From Chloroflexota bacterium (GTDB taxonomy: Bacteria; Chloroflexota; Anaerolineae; Aggregatilineales; UBA2796): 36,082 nt of DNA. Every line of letters starts with the position of its first letter. Position 1 is the stretch's first letter. The translations under genes were made by a program, and so were the position numbers. Under the pieces are notes generated by a model that worked only from the letters and a program-made list of their open reading frames with translations, did not search any database and was not told the origin of the DNA. The stretch is from the NCBI GenBank assembly GCA_021325095.1, contig JAJPHV010000123.1:1-36082 (forward strand), in the 5' to 3' direction. Of this stretch, positions 13,477 to 21,258 are shown in pieces.

Positions 13477-14553
13477 ATGACAACCCTTTCACGCCCTGTC
13501 AACACCTCTCCTTTTTATGGATATCAGCTCCGCAAGTTTACGATCCGGGCGCTGCTCTCGCTGCTGGTCTTCTTTGGCCTGGTCATCTACCTGATGCCGC
13601 TCGGCAATATGCTGATGACCGCCCTGCGGGATACACAGAATCTTTCCACGACTCAGGAAGAACCGATTTACCCGACCAAGCCCAAGACGTTCAACTACAA
13701 GGGGCAGGACATCCCTATCTACAAAGTTCCGCAGGAATCGGGTGAAGTCAAGGAAATGGCGCTGGTCAAGGGGACGCGCGCTAAGAGCACTTTCGTCGAT
13801 CCGGCCAATCCGGACGCCGGCGAGATCGAATGGAAAGGCAACTACCGCAGCCTGGAGCCTGTCCTGGTCTTCAGCGCCCGCTGGGAAAACTTCGCCGAAG
13901 CCTGGGACAAGATCAATTTCCCGCTCCTTTTCCGAAATACGCTGGTCATCGCCGTCGTGGGCATGATCGGAACGCTGCTGTCGTCAATCTGCGTGGCCTA
14001 TGCGTTTGCCCGTTTCCCGATCCCTGGCAAGAACATCCTGTTCATCGTGCTGATCGGCACTATCATCCTGCCCTCGCAGGTGACGCTCATCCCGACCTAT
14101 GCCTTCTTTCGGCTCATCGGCTGGATTGGAACGTGGCTGCCGTTGATCGTGCCACACTTCTTTGCCAATGCCTATAATGTGTTCCTGCTGCGTCAATATT
14201 TCATGACACTGCCCAAGGACCTGGACGAGGCGGCCATGATCGACGGGGCCGGGCCATTCCAGATCCTGACCAGGGTCATCATCCCGCAGTCGTGGCCCGC
14301 GATCATCTCGGTGGCGGTGTTCCACTTCATTTTTGCCTGGAACGACTTCTTCGGCCCGCTGGTGTACCTGGGCAGCAAGCCCGACTTACAGCCGATCTCG
14401 GTGGGCGTACAGGTCTTCAGCTTCCAGTATGGCCCCCGTCCGGACTTGATTCAGGCCACGTCGCTTATGGCGATGCTCCTGCCGCTTGTCATCTTCTTCG
14501 CTGCGCAACGGGTCTTCATGCGCGGTGTGGTGATTACCGGGGTCGAAAAGTGA
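13477..14553 (+). CDS. ABC sugar transporter permease (MalG type) with large outer loop
   Basis: This second permease (358 residues) has its first helix at about residues 26-46. It then has a roughly 100-residue hydrophilic loop (DTQNLSTTQEEPIYPTKP to NFAEAWDKINFPLLF) before helix 2. That is longer than the usual 30-40 residues in MalG proteins and would face outside, where it may touch the binding protein. The EAA loop is DLDEAAMIDGAGPFQILTRV. The frame is open upstream into the first permease, but ATG at 13477 is chosen for GGAGAG before it and the normal N-terminus. The stop overlaps the next start (GTGA), so the glycosidase is translationally coupled. Confidence 0.92.
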   Translation: MTTLSRPVNTSPFYGYQLRKFTIRALLSLLVFFGLVIYLMPLGNMLMTALRDTQNLSTTQEEPIYPTKPKTFNYKGQDIPIYKVPQESGEVKEMALVKGTRAKSTFVDPANPDAGEIEWKGNYRSLEPVLVFSARWENFAEAWDKINFPLLFRNTLVIAVVGMIGTLLSSICVAYAFARFPIPGKNILFIVLIGTIILPSQVTLIPTYAFFRLIGWIGTWLPLIVPHFFANAYNVFLLRQYFMTLPKDLDEAAMIDGAGPFQILTRVIIPQSWPAIISVAVFHFIFAWNDFFGPLVYLGSKPDLQPISVGVQVFSFQYGPRPDLIQATSLMAMLLPLVIFFAAQRVFMRGVVITGVEK

Positions 14554-15833
14554 AGCTGGGGCGAGCGTTTTTGTGTGTCACGCTGCTCCTCTGCGCCGTG
14601 CTCGGCGCTGGCGAAGTAGCAGCCCAAAATCCGAAACTCATCGTAAAGGCCGACCAGCCGCTAGGCTCGATCAGCCCTTACGTTTACGGCGCAAACTACG
14701 GCCCCTGGAGCATGGTCGAGCCAGACATGCTCCCACAGGCCAAAGCATCGGCGGTTACGTATCTGCGCTTCCCGGCGGGCAACTGGGGCGACGAGAATGA
14801 CCTGAAGCCCTATCACATCGATCCGTTCATGACCTTCGCCCGCCTGCTCCACGCCGAGCCGAGCATCAGCGTCCGCCTCAAGGGTGGGACGCCCGAAAAG
14901 GCGGCTCAATTAGTGCATTACACCAACGTCGAGAAGCACTACGACGTGCGCTATTGGAGCATAGGCAACGAGCCAAATCTGTACCGTGATTATACCGTCG
15001 AGCAGTATAACCGGGACTGGCGGGCAATGGCCCAGGCCATGCTGGCCGTCGATCCCAAGATCATCCTGGTTGGCCCGGACGTCAGCCAGTACCCGCCGCT
15101 CAGTGTCACCGATCCCGACTCCCAGAAAGCGCACGATTGGCTGCGGACTTTCCTTCAGGTGAATGGTGATCTGGTGCGCATTGTCTCCATCCACCGCTAC
15201 CCGTTCCCCAAAGGCACAAATCAGCCCGCCACGACCATTGCCCAGTTGAAAGATAGTGCCCGCGAGTGGGACACGATCATTCCAGATCTGCGCAAGGTCA
15301 TCAAGGAAACCACCGCGCGCGATCTGCCCGTTGCCGTCACGGAAGTCAACTCGCATTGGAGCAATGCCGTCGGTGGCGAAGCCTCGCTGGACTCGTACTA
15401 TAACGCGATCTGGTGGGCAGACGTGCTGGGTCGCCTGATCCGGCAGCAGGTGGACATCGTTGCCTTTTTCGCCCTGATTACGTACTCAGATATTGGCGGG
15501 TTCGGGCTGCTATCGCGGTACGATGTGCGCCCGACCTATTACATTTACAAGCTGTACCAGCAGTTGGGCACAGAACTGCTGGCGACGGAATCAACGGATG
15601 CAGATGTGACGATCACGGCGGCGCGGCGCTCTGACGGGACGTTGACACTGTTGGTCGTCAACGCGGCAGTTGAGCCAAAAACTGTCACCTTATCGGGAAT
15701 CAAATCGCCAGGACAGGCCGAACTGTGGCGTCTTGATCTGGATCACAAGGCGGAAAAGATCGGATCAGCCGACCTGGCCTCCGGTTCCCTTGATCTGCCC
15801 GCGCAGTCTGCTTCGCTGTACATCGTTCCCTGA
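14550..15833 (+). CDS. Secreted glycoside hydrolase, clan GH-A-like, family not assigned
   Basis: This 427-residue protein starts at GTG 14550, overlapping the permease stop. It has a signal peptide (LGRAFLCVTLLLCAVLGAGEVAAQ, about residues 3-26). The body is a TIM-barrel glycosidase: YLRFPAGNWGDENDL, then YWSIGNEPNLYRDY with Glu141 as probable acid/base, and LPVAVTEVNSHW with Glu265 as probable nucleophile. The NEP motif and the second Glu about 120 residues later are the clan GH-A pattern, as in GH39, GH51 and GH79. A C-terminal beta domain (about 350-427) resembles those of such enzymes. It would act outside the cell and feed the ABC transporter. The exact family and substrate are not certain from sequence alone. 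Confidence 0.8.
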   Translation: MKLGRAFLCVTLLLCAVLGAGEVAAQNPKLIVKADQPLGSISPYVYGANYGPWSMVEPDMLPQAKASAVTYLRFPAGNWGDENDLKPYHIDPFMTFARLLHAEPSISVRLKGGTPEKAAQLVHYTNVEKHYDVRYWSIGNEPNLYRDYTVEQYNRDWRAMAQAMLAVDPKIILVGPDVSQYPPLSVTDPDSQKAHDWLRTFLQVNGDLVRIVSIHRYPFPKGTNQPATTIAQLKDSAREWDTIIPDLRKVIKETTARDLPVAVTEVNSHWSNAVGGEASLDSYYNAIWWADVLGRLIRQQVDIVAFFALITYSDIGGFGLLSRYDVRPTYYIYKLYQQLGTELLATESTDADVTITAARRSDGTLTLLVVNAAVEPKTVTLSGIKSPGQAELWRLDLDHKAEKIGSADLASGSLDLPAQSASLYIVP

Positions 15834-15846
15834 AATCAGGTCACCC

Positions 15847-17349
15847 ATGCGCCAACTCATGCACAGCTTTGAAGGTCTCGCCGCGCCGGGTGCAGTGCTC
15901 GACGCCGTGCGGCGTGGCGAGATCGCCGCGTTTTGCCTGTTCCGGCACTGGAACGTGCAATCGCCCGCCCAGGTGCGGGAACTCACCGCCTCGCTGCGCA
16001 GCGCTGCCGAACAGGGCGGTCAGTTACCGCCTCTCATCGGTATCGACCAAGAAGGCGGTCAGTTGATCGCCATCTGCGAGGGTGCGACGGAACTGCCGGG
16101 CAACATGGCGCTCGGCGCAACGCGCTCACCGGAACTGGCGGAGCAGGCGGGCGAGGTGCTGGGCCGTGAACTCCTGGCGATGGGTATCAACCTGGATTTC
16201 GTGCCGTCGATGGACGTGAGTGTCAACCCGGCGAACGTCGCGTTGGGAACGCGCTCCTTTGGCGACGATCCGCAGCTTGTGGCGCAACTGGGCGCGGCGC
16301 TGATCCGGGGCTTGCAACGGGCGGGCGCACTGGCAACGGCCAAACACTTTCCCGGCCTGGGCGACACCGCCGTCGATTCCCACTACGCTGTGCCCGTTGT
16401 GGCGCACGACATACAACGCCTGCGCGAAGTGGAAATGTCGCCCTTTCAGGCTGCTATCCGGGCTGGGACGGCGGCGATTATGGTCGGGCACGTACTGGCA
16501 ACGGCTCTCGACGATCAAAACGTGGCTTCGGTGTCGCCTGCCGTGCTCAGGCTGCTTCGGCAGGAATTCGGTTTCGGTGAACTGGTGATGACCGATGCGA
16601 TGGACATGCAGGCCGTTACGCATCTGGGTTATCGACAGAGCGTCGAAGCGGCATTGCAGGCGGGCGTCGATCTCGCGCTGCTGGCCCATCTGCCCGATCA
16701 ACTGGCACTGGCCGATGCCCTGCGCGGGCGCGAAAACCCGGAGGCAGTGCGTCGCATCCGGTCAGCGCAGTCAAAAATCCCGGCCACGCAGCCGCCGCTG
16801 GACGTGATCGGTTGCGCGGAGCATCGGCGCATTGCGCAGGAGATCGCGGATCGTTCCATCACGCTGGTCTGCGATGCAGGCAGACTGCCACTCCACGCGA
16901 AACCGGAGACAGCCATTGTAGTGATTACGCCCTACCCGGAAAACCTGACGCCTGCCGATACGTCCGCCGATGGACAAATTCTGCTGGCGGAGGCTATCCG
17001 GCAGCGCCATCGCAACGTGCAGTTGCTTCAATTCCGGCGTGGCGCTTCCGAGTCGCAGATTGCCGAGGTGGCACAGGCCGCACTGGCAGCCGACATCGTG
17101 ATCGTCGGAACGGTCAGCGCGGATCGTGACCCGGCACAGGCGGCGCTGGTCAATAGACTGCACACGAATGGCAAAGCGCCCATTGTCGTGGCGCTGCGCA
17201 CGCCCTACGATCTGACGGTGTTCCCGTCCGTCGAAACTTACCTGTGCGCGTATGGCATCCGGCCTGTCACCGTCGAGGCGGTAGCGCGGGTGTTGTTTGG
17301 CGAGATCGCGCCGGTGGGGACGCTGCCCTGCCGCGTTCTGGCGCGGTAG
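15847..17349 (+). CDS. nagZ: GH3 beta-N-acetylhexosaminidase, NagZ-like
   Basis: This 500-residue glycoside hydrolase family 3 protein has the N-terminal barrel with LIGIDQEGGQL, LDFVPSMDVSVNP and TAKHFPGLGDTAVDSHYAVP. That last segment carries the Asp177-Ser-His179 dyad used as acid/base by NagZ enzymes. Asp250 in LVMTDAMDMQAV is the nucleophile. A C-terminal alpha/beta domain (about 330-500) is present as in the two-domain Bacillus-type enzyme. It has no signal peptide, so it would act in the cytoplasm on N-acetylhexosaminides brought in by the ABC system or on recycled muropeptides. ATG at 15847 is chosen by homology; an upstream open frame overlaps the glycosidase and is not used. It is 13 bases after the glycosidase and ends the operon. 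Confidence 0.88.
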   Translation: MRQLMHSFEGLAAPGAVLDAVRRGEIAAFCLFRHWNVQSPAQVRELTASLRSAAEQGGQLPPLIGIDQEGGQLIAICEGATELPGNMALGATRSPELAEQAGEVLGRELLAMGINLDFVPSMDVSVNPANVALGTRSFGDDPQLVAQLGAALIRGLQRAGALATAKHFPGLGDTAVDSHYAVPVVAHDIQRLREVEMSPFQAAIRAGTAAIMVGHVLATALDDQNVASVSPAVLRLLRQEFGFGELVMTDAMDMQAVTHLGYRQSVEAALQAGVDLALLAHLPDQLALADALRGRENPEAVRRIRSAQSKIPATQPPLDVIGCAEHRRIAQEIADRSITLVCDAGRLPLHAKPETAIVVITPYPENLTPADTSADGQILLAEAIRQRHRNVQLLQFRRGASESQIAEVAQAALAADIVIVGTVSADRDPAQAALVNRLHTNGKAPIVVALRTPYDLTVFPSVETYLCAYGIRPVTVEAVARVLFGEIAPVGTLPCRVLAR

Positions 17350-17381
17350 GCACGATTGGCCTTTCATGCGCGGCGAAGCTA

Positions 17382-18368
17382 TTAATTGGCCTCGCTTATC
17401 CTTTCCGGCTTGCGATACGCCTCGGCAACTTTCCGTGCGTCCGACACGATCTCTTCGCGCAGGGCCTGGGGTTCCTCAACCGTGACCAGGCTGCCCCAGG
17501 AACGAATCCAGGGGCGCATTTCCCGCCAGTCCGTTACCCACACCGTTAAGCGACAGCCACCATCCGGCAAATCCTCGATGTGTTGCGAAACGTGCCAGTG
17601 GCGCTCTTTGATGAGCGGGACGGCCTCTTCGGCAAAGTGCAGCACAACTTTGACTTCGCCGCGCCCGCCCATAATGCCCCACGCCGTCGAAAAATACTGG
17701 TTGGCATCAAAGTCCGGCGGAATGTCAAACAACTCGTCAAGCATCTGGACTTTCTGCATTCGCTGGAGCTTGAGCGTGCGAATCTCCCCGCTCAGGTCGT
17801 CGTGACCGATGGCATACAACCCGCCTTGCAGCGTTGGTTCGACGAAGTAAGGAGCAAATTCGCGTGCCCGGGTTTCGCCGCTGCTGTGCGCGCTATACCA
17901 CACTCGCAACTTGCGGCGATCCGCCCAGGCTTGCGTGACCGTTTCAAGCACCTGCACAAAATCGTGTTTGACAGGATGCTGGCGCGCCGATTCCGCCGTA
18001 AAGGCCACGTGAGAGGCCAGCGGTTCGGGAAAGGCCATGCCCAGCTTGGTCAGCGCCGCAATGATGTGCGGGTTCTGCTGGTCGGCGTGGCGAGAGAGCA
18101 GCCGCGCCGCGATGAACAGGGCCACCGCCTCATTGAAGTTCAGGCGCACCGTCGCCAGATACTGGTCGCGGATGATGCCATAGCGCCCGCCATCCTGCCA
18201 GATCGGGACGCCGATGGTACTCAGCAGATCCAGGTCACGGTAAATGGTTCGCCGATCAACGCCGCACGCCTCGGCGATCTCCATCACGCGCATTCCATGT
18301 GCACTGCGAAACAGCATGCGTTCAATTTCCGCTAGGCGCTCGGTGCGGCTGGTCAGGCGATTGTTCAT
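17382..18368 (-). CDS. DeoR/HTH-type WYL-domain transcriptional regulator
   Basis: This 328-residue protein has an N-terminal helix-turn-helix (RLAEIERMLFRSAHGMRVMEIAEACGVDRRTIYRDLDLLSTIGVPI, within residues 10-55) and a WYL-like ligand-sensing domain around LRVWYSAHSSGETRAREFAPYFVEP and GLYAIGHDDLSGEIRTLKLQRM. A WCX-type C-terminal extension follows. Such proteins bind DNA and sense nucleotides or nucleic acid and often control stress or defence genes; no defence genes are seen here. ATG at 18368 is used, preceded by GGGG; a longer frame reaches 18443. It lies 71 bases downstream of the M32 peptidase gene on the same strand and converges with nagZ. Its target is unknown. Confidence 0.88.
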   Translation of the reverse strand: MNNRLTSRTERLAEIERMLFRSAHGMRVMEIAEACGVDRRTIYRDLDLLSTIGVPIWQDGGRYGIIRDQYLATVRLNFNEAVALFIAARLLSRHADQQNPHIIAALTKLGMAFPEPLASHVAFTAESARQHPVKHDFVQVLETVTQAWADRRKLRVWYSAHSSGETRAREFAPYFVEPTLQGGLYAIGHDDLSGEIRTLKLQRMQKVQMLDELFDIPPDFDANQYFSTAWGIMGGRGEVKVVLHFAEEAVPLIKERHWHVSQHIEDLPDGGCRLTVWVTDWREMRPWIRSWGSLVTVEEPQALREEIVSDARKVAEAYRKPERISEAN

Positions 18369-18439
18369 CTGGCCCCCCATGATTGTGCATGGAGGGCAGT
18401 ATAGCATTGATGCCAATTTGGGAGAAGTCGGAGCAGAGG

Positions 18440-19948
18440 TCAATTCAGCTTGTACAGTGCGCCGTACTTTTCGCGCAGGTAGTGGATATACGGCTCGATG
18501 TTGAGCGGCCCGCCCGTCGCGCGCGCCAACAGTTCCGAAGCGGTGAATTTGCTGCCATGCTGGTATACGTGCTCAGTCAGCCAGCCGCGCAGCGTGCCGA
18601 ATTCGCCTCGGGCGATCTGCGCCGGGATCTCTGGATGCGCTTTCAAAGCGGCAGCGTAGAACTGCGCGCTGAGGATATTGCCGAGCGTGTAGCCCTGGAA
18701 TACACCACCGATGTAGCCGCCATACCAGTGAACGTCTTGCAGCACGCCGTCTTTGTCGTCGGACGCGCGCAGGCCCAGGTCGGCCTTGTAGCGGGCGTGC
18801 CAGGCATCGGGCAGGTCGCGGACGGCCAGCGTTCCTTCCAGCATCATCAACTCGAAGTCGAAACGCAGCATCACATGCAGGTTGTAGGTCACTTCGTCCG
18901 CTTCCGTGCGAATCAACGAGCGCTGCACTTTGTTGATGGCCCGGTAAAACGTGTCCAGCGGCACGCTGCCAAGCTGATCGGGGAAAGCGGCCTGCAACTT
19001 CGGGTAGAAGTGCTCCCAGAAGCCGCGCCCGCGCCCCACGATGTTTTCCCAGAGCCGGGACTGGCTCTCGTGGACACCCGACGATGTGCCGCCCGCCAGC
19101 GGCGTCGCTTCCAGTTCCATGCGGATGCCCTGTTCGTACATGGCGTGGCCCGCCTCGTGAACCATACTGAACAGGCAGTTGCCCAGGTCTTGCTCGTCCA
19201 CGCGGGTGGTGATGCGCACGTCGCCAAGCGAAAACTTGGTCATGAACGGGTGATGCGTTTTGTCCAGGCGCCCGCGCTCGAAGTCGTAACCCAGGCAGCG
19301 GATCACGTCTGTGCCAAAGGCGATCTGCTGCGCTTCCGGGAACGTCCGGTGCAGGCAGCTATCGTCGGCGGGCGGCTGGCTGGTGATGGCCTCCACCAGC
19401 GGCACAAGCTGGCTGCGCAGTTCCGAAAAGATAGCCCGGATCGTCGAGGCTTTCATGCCATAGTCCAGGTAATCGATCAACGGGTCGGCAATGTGTTCAT
19501 AGCCGGGGAAGTAGTTTGCCAGTTGGCGGCTCAGGTCAAGCGTCTTTTCCAGGTAGGGGCGCACGGAAGCAAAGTCGTTCTGAGGCCGCGCTTTGGCCCA
19601 CGCCTCGTAAGACTCGGCCATGTGCGCGGACAGCGCCGCCATGAACGAGGCTGGAACCTTTACGGCCCGCTGGAAGTTGCGCCGGGCAACGCGAATCAGG
19701 CTGGCATCGTCGGAGTCGTAAGGCAGGCTCTCTTCGTAAGAACGAAGATCGTCCAGCAGCTTACCGACGGCTGGATCGGTCAGCTTTTCGTGCGAAAGCT
19801 GCGCGAGCAAGGCGATCTGCCGGCCCCGCGCCGCTGCGCCGCCGGGTGGCATGTAGGTGGTTTGATCCCAGTTCAACAGCGCCGCCGCCGAATCCAGGTC
19901 GCTGACCTCTTGCAAATGCCTTTTCAGTTCCTGTAATTTTGTATCCAA
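18440..19948 (-). CDS. M32 carboxypeptidase (carboxypeptidase Taq)
   Basis: This 502-residue zinc metallocarboxypeptidase removes C-terminal amino acids from peptides in the cytoplasm. The zinc motif HEAGH starts at His264. TSSGVHESQSRLWEN, a family signature, supplies the third ligand, and the N-terminal region has SAAALLNWDQTTYMPPGG. The length matches the 500-residue family. The frame is open to 20056, but TTG at 19948 is chosen: GGGGAGGG lies seven bases before it and DTKLQELKRHLQEV is the normal N-terminus. It is divergent from the GAF protein gene and followed by the WYL regulator. The antisense strand has a long 517-codon open frame that is not a gene. Confidence 0.93.
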   Translation of the reverse strand: MDTKLQELKRHLQEVSDLDSAAALLNWDQTTYMPPGGAAARGRQIALLAQLSHEKLTDPAVGKLLDDLRSYEESLPYDSDDASLIRVARRNFQRAVKVPASFMAALSAHMAESYEAWAKARPQNDFASVRPYLEKTLDLSRQLANYFPGYEHIADPLIDYLDYGMKASTIRAIFSELRSQLVPLVEAITSQPPADDSCLHRTFPEAQQIAFGTDVIRCLGYDFERGRLDKTHHPFMTKFSLGDVRITTRVDEQDLGNCLFSMVHEAGHAMYEQGIRMELEATPLAGGTSSGVHESQSRLWENIVGRGRGFWEHFYPKLQAAFPDQLGSVPLDTFYRAINKVQRSLIRTEADEVTYNLHVMLRFDFELMMLEGTLAVRDLPDAWHARYKADLGLRASDDKDGVLQDVHWYGGYIGGVFQGYTLGNILSAQFYAAALKAHPEIPAQIARGEFGTLRGWLTEHVYQHGSKFTASELLARATGGPLNIEPYIHYLREKYGALYKLN

Positions 19949-20140
19949 TGGAGTGCCCTCCCCAAAAGCGCCGGTCACGCCATTATGCCTGATTTTTCTC
20001 GCCGCTGATAGACTGATAGACATCGGTTCGTGATTTACTCGTATTCGTTGTATCATTGCAGGCGGGCTACCCCGACCAACCAGAACGGACGTGAGGAAAC
20101 CACAACAAAACGCCCGGAATTTCCGTTAAGGTGGACGCAT

Positions 20141-21022
20141 ATGACCGATCAGACCGATCTGAACACCGATGCTTTCCTGAAAATCATCGCAGAAGCGGCC
20201 AGCAAGGCCGACTCGCTGGATACGGCGCTGGAGCAGATCATCCGGGGCCTGAAAAAATATGGCGTCAAGTTGCCGGTAGATCACAAGAGCCTGATGGATG
20301 GGCTGCGCAGCAACTTGAAGGAAACCGAAAAGAATGCGCAGCAGGTGACTGGCAAGCTGCACCAGTTCCAAAAGCTGGTGCACACCTCGGCGCTCATCAC
20401 CTCGTCGCTGGAACTGGATCGGGTGCTGGAAGAGGTGATGGACACCATCATCGACCTGACCGGGGCCGAACGGGCTTACCTGATGCTCTGGGAAAAGAGC
20501 GAAAACCAGCTAAAAATCCGGGCCGCGCGCAACTGGGATGGGGCCAATCTCAGTAAAGAGGAAGTCAGCTTCAGCCGGAGCATCATGAACACAGCCTATG
20601 AAACCGGCAAGCCTGTCTTGACGACCAACGCGCAGATGGACAGCCGCTTCTCCGCCGCAGAAAGTGTGGTCATGAACACGCTGCGCTCGATTGTGTGTGT
20701 CCCGCTGGTCTTGCGCGGGCAGTCCATCGGCGTGCTGTACATCGACAACCGCATGAGGGATGCCGTGTTCAACCAGGATCACTTGCCGATGCTGACGACC
20801 TTTGCCAGTCAGGCGGCGATTGCCATTGAGAATGCGCGGCTGTTCGAGAAGGTGAAAGCTGACCTGGATGAGGCGCAGCACCAGGTACAGGAACTGGTTA
20901 TCCAGATTGACCGGCAGAAGCTGGACAGCCAGCTCAAGGAGATCGTGGACAGCGATCTCTTTAAGCGGCTGAAAGAACAGATTCGGCGGGATCAGCCTGG
21001 TGGCGCGGAAAAACCGGCGTAG
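20141..21022 (+). CDS. GAF-domain sensor protein with coiled-coil tail
   Basis: This 293-residue soluble protein has an N-terminal helical part (about 1-95, with DAFLKIIAEAASKADSLDTALEQIIRGLKKY). A GAF domain (about 110-250) follows: TSSLELDRVLEEVMDTIIDLTGAERAYLMLW, then VVMNTLRSIVCVPLVLRGQSIGVLYIDNR and LTTFASQAAIAIENARLFE. A C-terminal coiled coil (about 250-285) ends it. No kinase, cyclase or DNA-binding domain is attached, so it would signal through a partner. The ligand is unknown; no chromophore-type Cys motif is obvious. ATG at 20141 is chosen with AAGGTGG before it, not the upstream open frame. It is divergent from the M32 gene with about 190 bases between. Confidence 0.82.
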   Translation: MTDQTDLNTDAFLKIIAEAASKADSLDTALEQIIRGLKKYGVKLPVDHKSLMDGLRSNLKETEKNAQQVTGKLHQFQKLVHTSALITSSLELDRVLEEVMDTIIDLTGAERAYLMLWEKSENQLKIRAARNWDGANLSKEEVSFSRSIMNTAYETGKPVLTTNAQMDSRFSAAESVVMNTLRSIVCVPLVLRGQSIGVLYIDNRMRDAVFNQDHLPMLTTFASQAAIAIENARLFEKVKADLDEAQHQVQELVIQIDRQKLDSQLKEIVDSDLFKRLKEQIRRDQPGGAEKPA

Positions 21023-21230
21023 GCAAGGCCGGTCTCGCCGCCACTTCAACGTCGGTCTGTGTATTCAGCGCCACCTTCTCCGCGAAACGGTGAGCAAATT
21101 GAATCGTCGTTTCCAGGATAAATCGCACAGGGGCGCGAATCCTCACAAGATTTTCACAGCGATTTAGTACACCTTATCCGATTTTCCCCGGCACTCCCCG
21201 ACGCTAGACTCGCGGGCTGGTCAACCAATG

Positions 21231-21256
21231 CGCTGTGAAGATACGCTGTGAAGATG
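21231..21256 (+). repeat. 13-bp tandem duplication at the mrpA start
   Basis: CGCTGTGAAGAT occurs at 21231-21242 and 21244-21255, a tandem duplication of period 13. It places GTG and GAAG twice before ATG 21259 and could create alternative starts (GTG 21235 or ATG 21259). The 236 bases between the GAF gene and here hold no gene. Confidence 0.7.
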
Positions 21257-21258
21257 CT

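Noticed and set aside
18383..19936. Long plus-strand open frame of 517 codons
   Set aside because: It is the exact antisense of the M32 carboxypeptidase, which has all family motifs. GC-rich codon bias keeps the opposite strand open.
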